Source: Zygosaccharomyces rouxii | Lineage: Eukaryota; Ascomycota; Saccharomycetes; Saccharomycetales; Saccharomycetaceae | Assembly: GCF_000026365.1 (NCBI RefSeq) | Contig: NC_012995.1 | Coordinates: forward strand, 1,118,501-1,182,500 | DNA: 64,000 nucleotides | Reading direction: 5' to 3' | Part shown: piece by piece, positions 38,504-45,856 of the stretch | Numbering within the stretch: the stretch's first letter is position 1 | Layout: the number at the start of each line of letters is the position of its first letter | The notes under the pieces: model-generated | What the model was told of the DNA's origin: nothing | Seen by the model: only the letters and a program-made list of their open reading frames with translations | Database searches by the model: none | Position numbers and translations under genes: made by a program

Positions 38504-38945
38504 CCTGGTTTTGAACAGCAATCAAATCCAATAACAGCGGCTTTAACTTCACCAATTCTGGGAGGAATCAGACAGCAGAAATTGCCAGATCCTCACAGGA
38601 TTAACTAGTACAAATTAGGAACCTAACGGTAAGATGAAGACTACCCCTTAGTAGTCGAAAAGGTGACCTGGGGTTAAGAGTACCTCTGTTTTTTCGAGCT
38701 TCTGACCTGCAGGCTAAGAAACGTAATCATAAACTACGAATTTAAGATGTATGGAGGAACTATGAGAGAATGTGGCTCTAGAGAATTGTTAAAGATCTAT
38801 GTAAGCCCATGAACAGTCACCCATGACGTTCTTAATCAATTCTGCGCTGTCGATTTATCCTTATATCTTTATCTTGTAAGCGGTTATCCTATCCAAACGG
38901 ATTTAATTTCTGGACGCGAGAAATATCAGTAGTAATTGCCTTAGA
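38504..38945. other. Intergenic region between SEC1 and ACF2
   Basis: This is 442 bases: the SEC1 promoter and the ACF2 3' flank. A small inverted repeat (GACTAC/GTAGTC around 38639-38656) is visible. Nothing else is recognisable. Confidence 0.5.
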
Positions 38946-41699
38946 TCAATTCAAAAATGCTCCTGGGTACGCTAATGACCAAGTCCAGCTTTGTCCCCCA
39001 TCTAGCCATTTAGTAGTAAAATTTGGTGAGCTGAAGAATGCATAAGAAGTGTTTGGATCGAACAGAGCGACATTTAACATAATGATACCTTTCCAACCGT
39101 CGTCAATTGCGTCTACAATGGGTCTCAATTTTTGTTCCCACTCTTCCTGTACAAATTTGGAACTTCTCACAAATGATGATGCTGGTGTGATGGGGATAGC
39201 GTGAATCATTTGAATATATTGCAACTGATTACCGAAATACGTGGTATGATCAATTTTGTTTTCAAACTTAATGCCACTCACTTTATTGGCTACTAGCTCT
39301 CTAGGCATAATTTGGTTATCATCGGTATAAAGGAAGTAAGAGTTTAACGAAGTTCTTAGTACACCTAGTTGGATATTACCGATATTGATCAAATTGGTAT
39401 TTTGAGTAGCAAGCCCCCACAGTTTCAAGGAATATGAAGCATTGACATCTTCAGAACTTGACTCTTGATCTTTACCATCGCCGCTTTCAAAAAGACCCTT
39501 GGCCCAAGAATGTCCATTAAACCAGTCAAATGATCTGAAAACGGGGAAAAATTGATCTTTATCTGATGGATTGGCATAATCTCTAATTAAGGTTTCAACC
39601 CATTGTCTGTTTTCCGATAACCAGGTCTTGTCTCCTACTTCTCTGTCCACTATTCCCAGGATAGCAGCTGTAATTACATGGTAACTATAGTGGAAATGGT
39701 GATCATTATAATAAGAATTACCAAAGTCTTGGGAATTGGTACCCGAAGATATGATACCACCCCAAGTGGTATCATATTTGAGCGGCAAAACTTGACTATT
39801 GGTCACAAAACGAGCCATGGCTTGTTTTAAACGTGGCATTAAAACAGATACTAGTGATTCATCTCTGAGAATGAAATGACAACAGTAAAGTATCCAGGCG
39901 TATTTAGCCAATGCCTTCCCTGAGAAGTACATTGAGTCTAAATGTGATTCATTCATCACATCACCGTGTACCTCTTGAGACGCAGCGTTTTTAATAGTTT
40001 CCAATACTTGCGGAGAATAATTGGGCCTCGAGGGTGCATTGGGGATTGTAGTAAATGGTTCAAAAGCTAATTTATCAGGTATTTCAACTCTCATATGGAA
40101 TGAATTGGTGATGTAACCAGTCATTACGCCGCATACCGTAGAATCTAATCTGGAGGCAGTTCTGTGGGGCAACATAAGTTCAGTGAATGATAATTCATGA
40201 TGAGGAAGAGCATACATCAAGGTACTACCACTCGATGAGCTACCGGATACTGTGTAATTGAATGAATATTCACCTGTATTTCCCTGTACACTGCTTTTCA
40301 ATTCGCAGTCCATTGGGAAGCATCCTGCCGCCGAGTCAATTTCATCTTTGAAATCAGCTCCCAATTGGAAGACAGTTCCTTGCACTCTTTGGTTACCAAT
40401 GATGGTATATGGATCGACTAGATTTAATTGCACCGGTGGGCCTGTGACATAAAGCGACCATGTGATCCCATTTTCCAAAGTTACAGCATATTTTTGTCCA
40501 CTACTAGAGCTTCCTACAGGCCTAAAATCTCTGAAGGCAACTGCAGATTGAATTCTTGGTACCAAATTACGATAAATGGCAGTAACAAACCCCATACCTT
40601 GCACTAGAGGGAAGTGAATGAATTGACTCTCATTTTTCTTCAGTAATACTTGGGCTGACATATGCTTCAAATGGCTAAATCCCAAAGAAGTTTCCTGTTC
40701 ACTAACGAACTCTGGTGAAGAGAAGACAAACGATTTGATACCAATAGGATTGAATAGGAATTGTGGTGGCCCATCATCAGGTCCTAACACCCTTTGGGCG
40801 GCGGTGCAGTGAGCAACAGCCATACCTAAAAATGGATTTTCCTTGCAGTACCACAGTGAATATGGATGAGTCCATACGGCATTTGTTTGATTACTGACGA
40901 GCATGTTACCATAGAATTTATTTGTTTCAATAGGTTTTCCCTGATTGTTCAGCCCTACGGGTATAGGAACTTCATGTGTAGCTCTTGTAAAAGTATCTAA
41001 TGGTTGTGCTGGAGGGAATACATTATCAAAATCAATGCATCCGTCAAGGTCCAATTGTGACATTTGTCTTGAAATATCATCTGTTCCTAACGAACCACCA
41101 GTGAATGAAGATTCTGCTGTATTCGTTGTTCTTGGTGGTGCTGATGCAATACTCTTTGCTGTTTCTGATGGTCCTGTAGAATTGCCCACGGGCGTAGATG
41201 CGGCACTGCCTGGTCTAGGTCCCACAGGCGGTGGACCTGCTGGTCTGGATGGAGTTGGAGGAGGCCCATTAGGTCTCGAGGGCGTTGGTGGTGGTCCAGC
41301 GGGTCGTGATGGCGTTGGTGGAGGTCCATCAGGTCGAGTGAAAGTTCCAGGTGGTGGTCCTACAGGTCTTGAGGGCGTTGGTGGAGGTCCATCAGGTCGA
41401 GTGAAAGTTCCAGGTGGTGGTCCTACAGGTCTTGAGGGCGTTGGTGGAGGTCCATCAGGTCGAGTAAAAGTTCCAGGAGGTGGTCCTGGAGGTCTAGCAG
41501 GACGTTGCGGTAAATCAGGGGGTCTCGATGGTAAAGGCGGTGCAGATGAACCTTCGAAGTTTCTCGCCGGTATAGGAGGAGGAATTGGTGAACCTCCGAC
41601 GGCTTCTTCATAAGAGGGTGGATTGTCTTCACCACTTATAGATGGAATTGGTGGATTACCACTACCAGGTAGAGGCATAGGAGGTCTTGAATATACCAT
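38946..41699 (-). CDS. ACF2: Endo-1,3-beta-glucanase, GH81 family
   Basis: This 917-residue protein is Acf2/Eng2 (YLR144C, about 779), an intracellular endo-1,3-beta-glucanase also implicated in cortical actin assembly. The first 215 residues are extremely Pro-rich (PPIPPPIPARNF, PPLPSRPPDLPQRPARPPG), resembling SH3 ligands. They include three 21-residue tandem repeats followed by 10-residue units, which explains the extra length. The GH81 catalytic part fills the rest; conserved pieces are YNDHHFHYSYHVITAAILG and the acidic ESSSEDVNASYSLKLWG, where the catalytic carboxylates lie. There is no signal peptide. The ATG at 41697-41699 gives MVYSRPPMPLPG; the frame's upstream TTG is rejected. Confidence 0.95.
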   Translation of the reverse strand: MVYSRPPMPLPGSGNPPIPSISGEDNPPSYEEAVGGSPIPPPIPARNFEGSSAPPLPSRPPDLPQRPARPPGPPPGTFTRPDGPPPTPSRPVGPPPGTFTRPDGPPPTPSRPVGPPPGTFTRPDGPPPTPSRPAGPPPTPSRPNGPPPTPSRPAGPPPVGPRPGSAASTPVGNSTGPSETAKSIASAPPRTTNTAESSFTGGSLGTDDISRQMSQLDLDGCIDFDNVFPPAQPLDTFTRATHEVPIPVGLNNQGKPIETNKFYGNMLVSNQTNAVWTHPYSLWYCKENPFLGMAVAHCTAAQRVLGPDDGPPQFLFNPIGIKSFVFSSPEFVSEQETSLGFSHLKHMSAQVLLKKNESQFIHFPLVQGMGFVTAIYRNLVPRIQSAVAFRDFRPVGSSSSGQKYAVTLENGITWSLYVTGPPVQLNLVDPYTIIGNQRVQGTVFQLGADFKDEIDSAAGCFPMDCELKSSVQGNTGEYSFNYTVSGSSSSGSTLMYALPHHELSFTELMLPHRTASRLDSTVCGVMTGYITNSFHMRVEIPDKLAFEPFTTIPNAPSRPNYSPQVLETIKNAASQEVHGDVMNESHLDSMYFSGKALAKYAWILYCCHFILRDESLVSVLMPRLKQAMARFVTNSQVLPLKYDTTWGGIISSGTNSQDFGNSYYNDHHFHYSYHVITAAILGIVDREVGDKTWLSENRQWVETLIRDYANPSDKDQFFPVFRSFDWFNGHSWAKGLFESGDGKDQESSSEDVNASYSLKLWGLATQNTNLINIGNIQLGVLRTSLNSYFLYTDDNQIMPRELVANKVSGIKFENKIDHTTYFGNQLQYIQMIHAIPITPASSFVRSSKFVQEEWEQKLRPIVDAIDDGWKGIIMLNVALFDPNTSYAFFSSPNFTTKWLDGGQSWTWSLAYPGAFLN
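41217..41306 (-). repeat. 10-residue Pro-rich repeat units in ACF2
   Basis: Next to the 63-base repeats, about three units of roughly 30 bases encode RP(A/N)GPPPTPS. They look like shortened versions of the 21-residue unit that lack the GTFTRPDGPPP half. Confidence 0.75.
41307..41495 (-). repeat. Three tandem 63-base repeats within ACF2
   Basis: Three head-to-tail copies (41307-41369, 41370-41432, 41433-41495) each encode a 21-residue Pro-rich unit, starting RP(P/V)GPPPGTF and ending RPDGPPPTPS. Copies are nearly identical in DNA (for example AAAGTTCCAG recurs at 41341 and 41404), which implies recent expansion or homogenisation. Confidence 0.9.
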
Positions 41700-42010
41700 T
41701 ACCAATGATTAGTTGCGCTTATATCTATTGAATGGTAGTAATGGTTTCAAAATGAGCAGATCTTGGAGAAATTCGTGCAAAAAGTTCGGCAGCAGAGGCA
41801 AACTATCATTTAATTGAGGTCCTAAAAACCTGAGAACTATCAAATTCTTGATCTTCTTATTTGTCAAAATTTGTATTTGTTTATACCTTCGTGTTGAAGC
41901 TATTTGTTATTGTCTGTAGTCAAACGGCCTTAATTCGAAAAATTACTGATGATGAGCTGAGGTGAGCTTCCAACAAATCATTTGTATAGAGGCAAAGGAA
42001 ACGTTTTTAG
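41700..42010. other. Divergent promoter region between ACF2 and RMP1
   Basis: This 311-base divergent promoter has a PAC-like TGATGAGCTG at 41949-41958 just before RMP1, and no ORF or other clear element. Confidence 0.5.
41949..41958 (+). promoter_or_regulatory. PAC-like element before RMP1
   Basis: TGATGAGCTG differs by one base from the PAC element GCGATGAGCTG within the core and lies about 55 bases before the RMP1 ATG. A weak RRPE-like CGAAAAATTA precedes it. Confidence 0.4.
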
Positions 42011-42619
42011 ATGGCTAGTAATGATGAAGAGCACAAGAGGCTATACCTGCTACTATTGCAGGAGTCCAGGATCCTGCATCTGGTCTATCACAGGAACAAA
42101 AATCAGCATCAAAGAGCTCACTGGTGGAAAAGAATGAATATGCTCAAAAGGAATTGTGATCAGGTAGTTAAACTACTCGTAGGGAGAAGAGTGCGGAAAT
42201 TGGATGAATTGACTCGCCTATACCATCTTTTACATGGTTTTATCAAGAAGCAGTTGACAAAGACATATCAAGCCTTTAATAATGTTATAGCTCTGGGACA
42301 ATTTGTCACTATGGGTGTGGTACTTGTCGGTATTTTAGCAAGAGTGTATTCATCCTATGGAAAACTTCTAGAAATCTATGAATCACAATTTAGAGATGCT
42401 GGGTTTATCAGAGTACCGAGTGAGAAACCTATGGAGACTAAGCAATTTATGGAATCACTGATAGAAGAAGAATTGGGCGAGGCAGTACCGACAGAGCCAA
42501 TCAAAACTGTACCACCAGAACCAACTGCCACCAAAGTGCCATCTGCTGAGGGCACTAGGTCTAAGAAGAAAAACTCCAAGAAGAAGAAGAAATCTGCAAT
42601 CGATAGCATATTTGGGTAA
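42011..42619 (+). CDS. RMP1: RNase MRP-specific protein subunit
   Basis: This 202-residue protein (S. cerevisiae Rmp1 about 201) is the protein unique to RNase MRP, the RNP that cleaves pre-rRNA at site A3 and some mRNAs. Diagnostic pieces are LLLQESRILHLVYHRNKNQH, HWWKRMNMLKRNC, FNNVIALGQFVTMGVVLVG and the extreme C-terminus KKKKKSAIDSIFG, which is nearly identical to that of Rmp1. The segment around 95-120 is hydrophobic but belongs to the family core and need not be a membrane span. It converges with SPE4, stops 42 bases apart, as in YLR145W-YLR146C. Confidence 0.94.
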   Translation: MASNDEEHKRLYLLLLQESRILHLVYHRNKNQHQRAHWWKRMNMLKRNCDQVVKLLVGRRVRKLDELTRLYHLLHGFIKKQLTKTYQAFNNVIALGQFVTMGVVLVGILARVYSSYGKLLEIYESQFRDAGFIRVPSEKPMETKQFMESLIEEELGEAVPTEPIKTVPPEPTATKVPSAEGTRSKKKNSKKKKKSAIDSIFG

Positions 42620-42661
42620 GCTTTGCTGTTTTTTCAAATACATATGTACAAGTATATCAAA

Positions 42662-43570
42662 TCAGATACCATCATTCCTGCCATTAATCAATCTATCAGC
42701 CCAAGTTGGCAGTATGAAAGAAGCGTGATGAATTTCAGGGTTGTAATATTTCAAAATATCTTGTTCCTGTTGGGATGGATGCCTTTGAGGCCTTGTGAGA
42801 TCTAGTCGACTATCATCGCTACAGATGATGAGGCCCAATTGGCCTGAAGTATAAGTGGGGACAGTAGTATAACAGTAATTGGCTTTCTGAAACACCGAAT
42901 GAGCGATGTTCATTAGTCCTTGCAAATAGTCGATATTTAACCAAAAATTCTCTGAAGCCTGTGCAATTACAATTCCACCTGGATTCAATGCTGCCTTTAA
43001 TAATTCGAAATATTCCTTTTGGAAGAAGGCTTCAGCAGGACCTTCCGGATCCGAGGAATCGGTAATGATCACATCATACCTTTCATCAATAGCAGCAAGG
43101 GCAACATCTCTCAGGAATTGAAATCCATCACACAAGTTTATATGTACTTTTGGGTGGTTCAAAGCACACGCCATACTGGGAAGGAATTGTTGAGATAAAT
43201 CGATAACGGTTTTATCAATTTCCACTAGTGTGACTTTCTCCACACAATCGTGTTTGACCACTTCTCTAATGACACCACCATCACCACCACCAATGACAAG
43301 CACATTTTTAGGATTACCATGAGCAAATAATGGAACGTGGGAGATCATCTCTTGATATGCAAACTCATCTCGCTCGGCACATTGGATTATACCATCTAAA
43401 ACCAACACATTACCAAAATTGGTGCTTTTAAAGACTAGGACATCTTGGAATTCACTGCGTGAATGGTGTAAAACCTGTTCCACTTGGAGTGAAAAACCCT
43501 GCCCGGGGAAATGCTCGTCGCTAAGCTCCGTAAACCAACCTTCTTTTATACTGGGATGTTGACCGCTCAT
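42662..43570 (-). CDS. SPE4: Spermine synthase
   Basis: This 302-residue aminopropyltransferase is closer to S. cerevisiae Spe4 (about 300) than to Spe3. It has PTYTSGQLGLIICS and SENFWLN, as in Spe4, where Spe3 has PTYPTGTIGFM and AESMWIH. It transfers an aminopropyl group from decarboxylated S-adenosylmethionine to spermidine. The SAM-binding loop GGGDGG is at 94-99, and the catalytic Asp lies in TDSSDPEGPAE (about 171-181). The start MSGQHPSIKEGW is the first ATG; the frame upstream offers only GTG. The position after RMP1 reproduces YLR146C. Confidence 0.94.
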   Translation of the reverse strand: MSGQHPSIKEGWFTELSDEHFPGQGFSLQVEQVLHHSRSEFQDVLVFKSTNFGNVLVLDGIIQCAERDEFAYQEMISHVPLFAHGNPKNVLVIGGGDGGVIREVVKHDCVEKVTLVEIDKTVIDLSQQFLPSMACALNHPKVHINLCDGFQFLRDVALAAIDERYDVIITDSSDPEGPAEAFFQKEYFELLKAALNPGGIVIAQASENFWLNIDYLQGLMNIAHSVFQKANYCYTTVPTYTSGQLGLIICSDDSRLDLTRPQRHPSQQEQDILKYYNPEIHHASFILPTWADRLINGRNDGI

Positions 43571-44029
43571 CTTTCTCCACAATTGAATTCGACTAGAATA
43601 ATACAGCACACCACTGCCGCCAACTTACACTTGTCACCTGAGAGACTATTACTCTCTTCGAGCCAATGTTCAATTGTCAACATCCGAATCGCTCAATTTT
43701 TCAACGACATCGCGATGAGCTTGACAACCATGCACAGAACTCAAAAACGATTGATACTCAGAATGAAGTAGAGCCACTTCAGATGGTCAGAACGAGCTTT
43801 GAATGGGTTCAATTCTATTAGTGCTTACACGTTTCAATCTTGAATCACTTAATCAGTTCCATAGTCACGTGAGCACTTCGTACAATGTCCGATTACCATG
43901 GTACAAAATATCGGTGGACTGAAAAATTTTTATAAGATGCGATGAGATGCGGTCGAGATGAGATGAGATGCGATGAGCCTAATCGGACGGGAATTAACGT
44001 TTAGAAGGGACCTTATAATTAAAGAATCC
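43571..44029. other. Divergent promoter region between SPE4 and TRM82
   Basis: This 459-base divergent promoter contains GTCACGTG (43864-43871), a perfect RRPE (43920-43931), two perfect PAC elements (43939-43946, 43970-43977) and several GAGATGAGATG repeats. An in-frame ATG at 43973 lies inside the second PAC element. Confidence 0.6.
43920..43977 (+). promoter_or_regulatory. RRPE plus two PAC elements before TRM82
   Basis: TGAAAAATTTTT (43920-43931) is a perfect RRPE, followed by GCGATGAG at 43939-43946 and again at 43970-43977. This is the classical ribosome-biogenesis promoter pair, 50-110 bases upstream of the TRM82 start at 44030. Confidence 0.8.
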
Positions 44030-45328
44030 ATGACTTTGATCCATCCATTCCAATCGGTAGTCTTAAATGCTGCCGAAGATTTACTCTTCGCAATAGTGAA
44101 GAATGAAGTAGTAGTTTTTAGAAGAAGCGAAGGATCGGAAGGGTATACGCTTGCCGGGAGATGGGTTGATGAATTGGCTAAGGATCCTCCAAGAGCCACA
44201 TCTGAGGAGGCTTCTGATTCGAAGAAATCCAAGGGTAATGATGGAACTCCCAATGCTTCCAAGGGTAAAGGTCAGCCGTCGGTGGAAATTGTCCCCACTA
44301 ACTTGTTAAGGGCGATGACCCTTTCCCCAGATGAATCTAAGCTATTGGTCTGCGCTGACTCTGATAAATCTGTATGTGTCTTGCAAATTGATTTGGATAA
44401 AAAGGAATTGAATTTAATCAAAAGACAAGCCTTTCCAAAAAGACCTAATGCCATTGCGGCCCTAGAGGATGGTTCACAAATAGTAGTGGCAGATAAATTT
44501 GGTGACGCTTACCAAATACCCATGGTTGAAGAAACAAAGGGTAAAGCGGGTAAGGAATTGCAACCGCTTATAGGTCATGTCTCCATGCTTACCGATGTGC
44601 TATTCGGGAAAGATGATCAAGGGAAGAAATACTTGATCACTAGTGATAGAGATGAACATATCAGAGTGACACATTACCCTCAAACTTTTATCATTGATAA
44701 GTGGTTATTTGGACACAGGGAATTTGTTAGCTCTATACACATCCCATCTTGGAGTTCGCAATTGCTTTTCAGTGCAGGTGGTGACGATACCATATTTCTT
44801 TGGGACTGGATGAAGGGTTTCAAATTATCAACTTTTGAATATAAGGATTTGATTAAGCCATATCTGACGGATGCACATTTGGCGGCTTCAAGATTTCAAA
44901 ACGAAAACAATGATTTGATCGAATTCGCCGTGGCCCAAATAACTACTTGTAGGAAATTTCCTTACGCTGCATTTTTCGTAGAGGCCACTAAAGCATTGAT
45001 TATCTTGCATGTGGATCAAACAAACGCAGCGCTATCTCTAAAACAAGTCATCGATCTGCGATACAACGTTATTTCACTTTCTCAGGTATCCGATGGATTC
45101 CTCATTACCCAGGATAACCATGAATCTGGCAATAAGGAATTCGTCAGTTTAGTTAGATACATCGAATCCAAGGATACGTTTGAATTGGACAACCAATTTG
45201 GTGAGACTCTCGACGAGGCCATTAACAAGTCCCTAAGTGAAGATTCTACAGTTAACGTTCAACCTGCTGATATTGCTCAACTATATGGTGTTGCAAACCT
45301 GAAAAAGCATGGGGAACAATATTCATAA
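44030..45328 (+). CDS. TRM82: tRNA m7G46 methyltransferase, WD subunit
   Basis: This 432-residue WD-repeat protein (S. cerevisiae Trm82 about 444) stabilises the catalytic subunit Trm8 that makes 7-methylguanosine at position 46 of tRNAs. It begins MTLIHPFQSVV, matching the Trm82 N-terminus. An in-frame ATG 19 codons upstream (43973) lies within a PAC promoter element, so I reject it. Clear propeller landmarks are DESKLLVCADSDKSVCVL, RPNAIAALEDGSQIVVADKFGD, GHVSMLTDVLF, LITSDRDEHIRVTHYP and FLWDWMKGFKLSTFEY; the C-terminus LYGVANLKKHGEQYS is also diagnostic. A Lys/Ser-rich insertion (about 50-80) separates the first two blades. Confidence 0.95.
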   Translation: MTLIHPFQSVVLNAAEDLLFAIVKNEVVVFRRSEGSEGYTLAGRWVDELAKDPPRATSEEASDSKKSKGNDGTPNASKGKGQPSVEIVPTNLLRAMTLSPDESKLLVCADSDKSVCVLQIDLDKKELNLIKRQAFPKRPNAIAALEDGSQIVVADKFGDAYQIPMVEETKGKAGKELQPLIGHVSMLTDVLFGKDDQGKKYLITSDRDEHIRVTHYPQTFIIDKWLFGHREFVSSIHIPSWSSQLLFSAGGDDTIFLWDWMKGFKLSTFEYKDLIKPYLTDAHLAASRFQNENNDLIEFAVAQITTCRKFPYAAFFVEATKALIILHVDQTNAALSLKQVIDLRYNVISLSQVSDGFLITQDNHESGNKEFVSLVRYIESKDTFELDNQFGETLDEAINKSLSEDSTVNVQPADIAQLYGVANLKKHGEQYS

Positions 45329-45460
45329 ACATTATCATATAATAATCTGTGATCTTTTGTAGTCCATATTTAAGTACTGTTTCGGAGGTTCGACGATTAA
45401 TACTAATTTCGTTATTGATAGTCACTTCACCTGTACTCATAAAAACAAGATGATTGAAAC

Positions 45461-45784
45461 ATGAGTCTACCGAGTTTAGAGATATCTAAATCAAGTGCCA
45501 GTGAGGAGAATTTAGATAATGTGTCGAAGCCTATCAGTAGTGGTACTTTGAGAAGTAGTTCAGTACCTTCACCAGCAAGTGTCAATGTATTGTCACAGGG
45601 GACTCGGGATCAAGGTAACCTTTCTGAGCTGTCAAAAAGCTCTTGGCAGCTTCAAAATGAAATCAATGGCATCTTTGAGGAGTTATGTAGCGTGAATCGT
45701 CAAGTAAGGGTGGATATTGATGATTTTTGTCACATTCGTGATAACTCTACTACAAACATTAACAACGCAACTCAAGTTGATTGA
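45461..45784 (+). CDS. Small unrecognised protein, 107 aa
   Basis: I do not recognise this protein. The N-terminal 60 residues are Ser/Pro/Thr-rich and look disordered. Residues about 63-95 (WQLQNEINGIFEELCSVNRQ, then VRVDIDDFC) have heptad-like spacing and could form a short coiled coil. No signal peptide or membrane span is seen. It lies between TRM82 and SEC5. In S. cerevisiae the small uncharacterised gene YLR146W-A occupies the corresponding interval between SPE4 and SMD3, so this may be its positional counterpart; I cannot confirm that by sequence. It converges with SEC5, stops 72 bases apart. A real ATG, biased composition and position make it more likely real than not. Confidence 0.62.
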   Translation: MSLPSLEISKSSASEENLDNVSKPISSGTLRSSSVPSPASVNVLSQGTRDQGNLSELSKSSWQLQNEINGIFEELCSVNRQVRVDIDDFCHIRDNSTTNINNATQVD

Positions 45785-45856
45785 ATATGCATGAAAGGAT
45801 CGTTGCCACTTTTCTTTTAGTTAAATCTTGTGTAATATTGTATAAAGTAATGGGTT

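Noticed and set aside
40945..41613. 222-codon Gly/Pro-rich frame opposite ACF2
   Set aside because: It is the antisense shadow of the proline-rich repeats. GGGP-type repetition is what the reverse of CCACCT-type codons yields.
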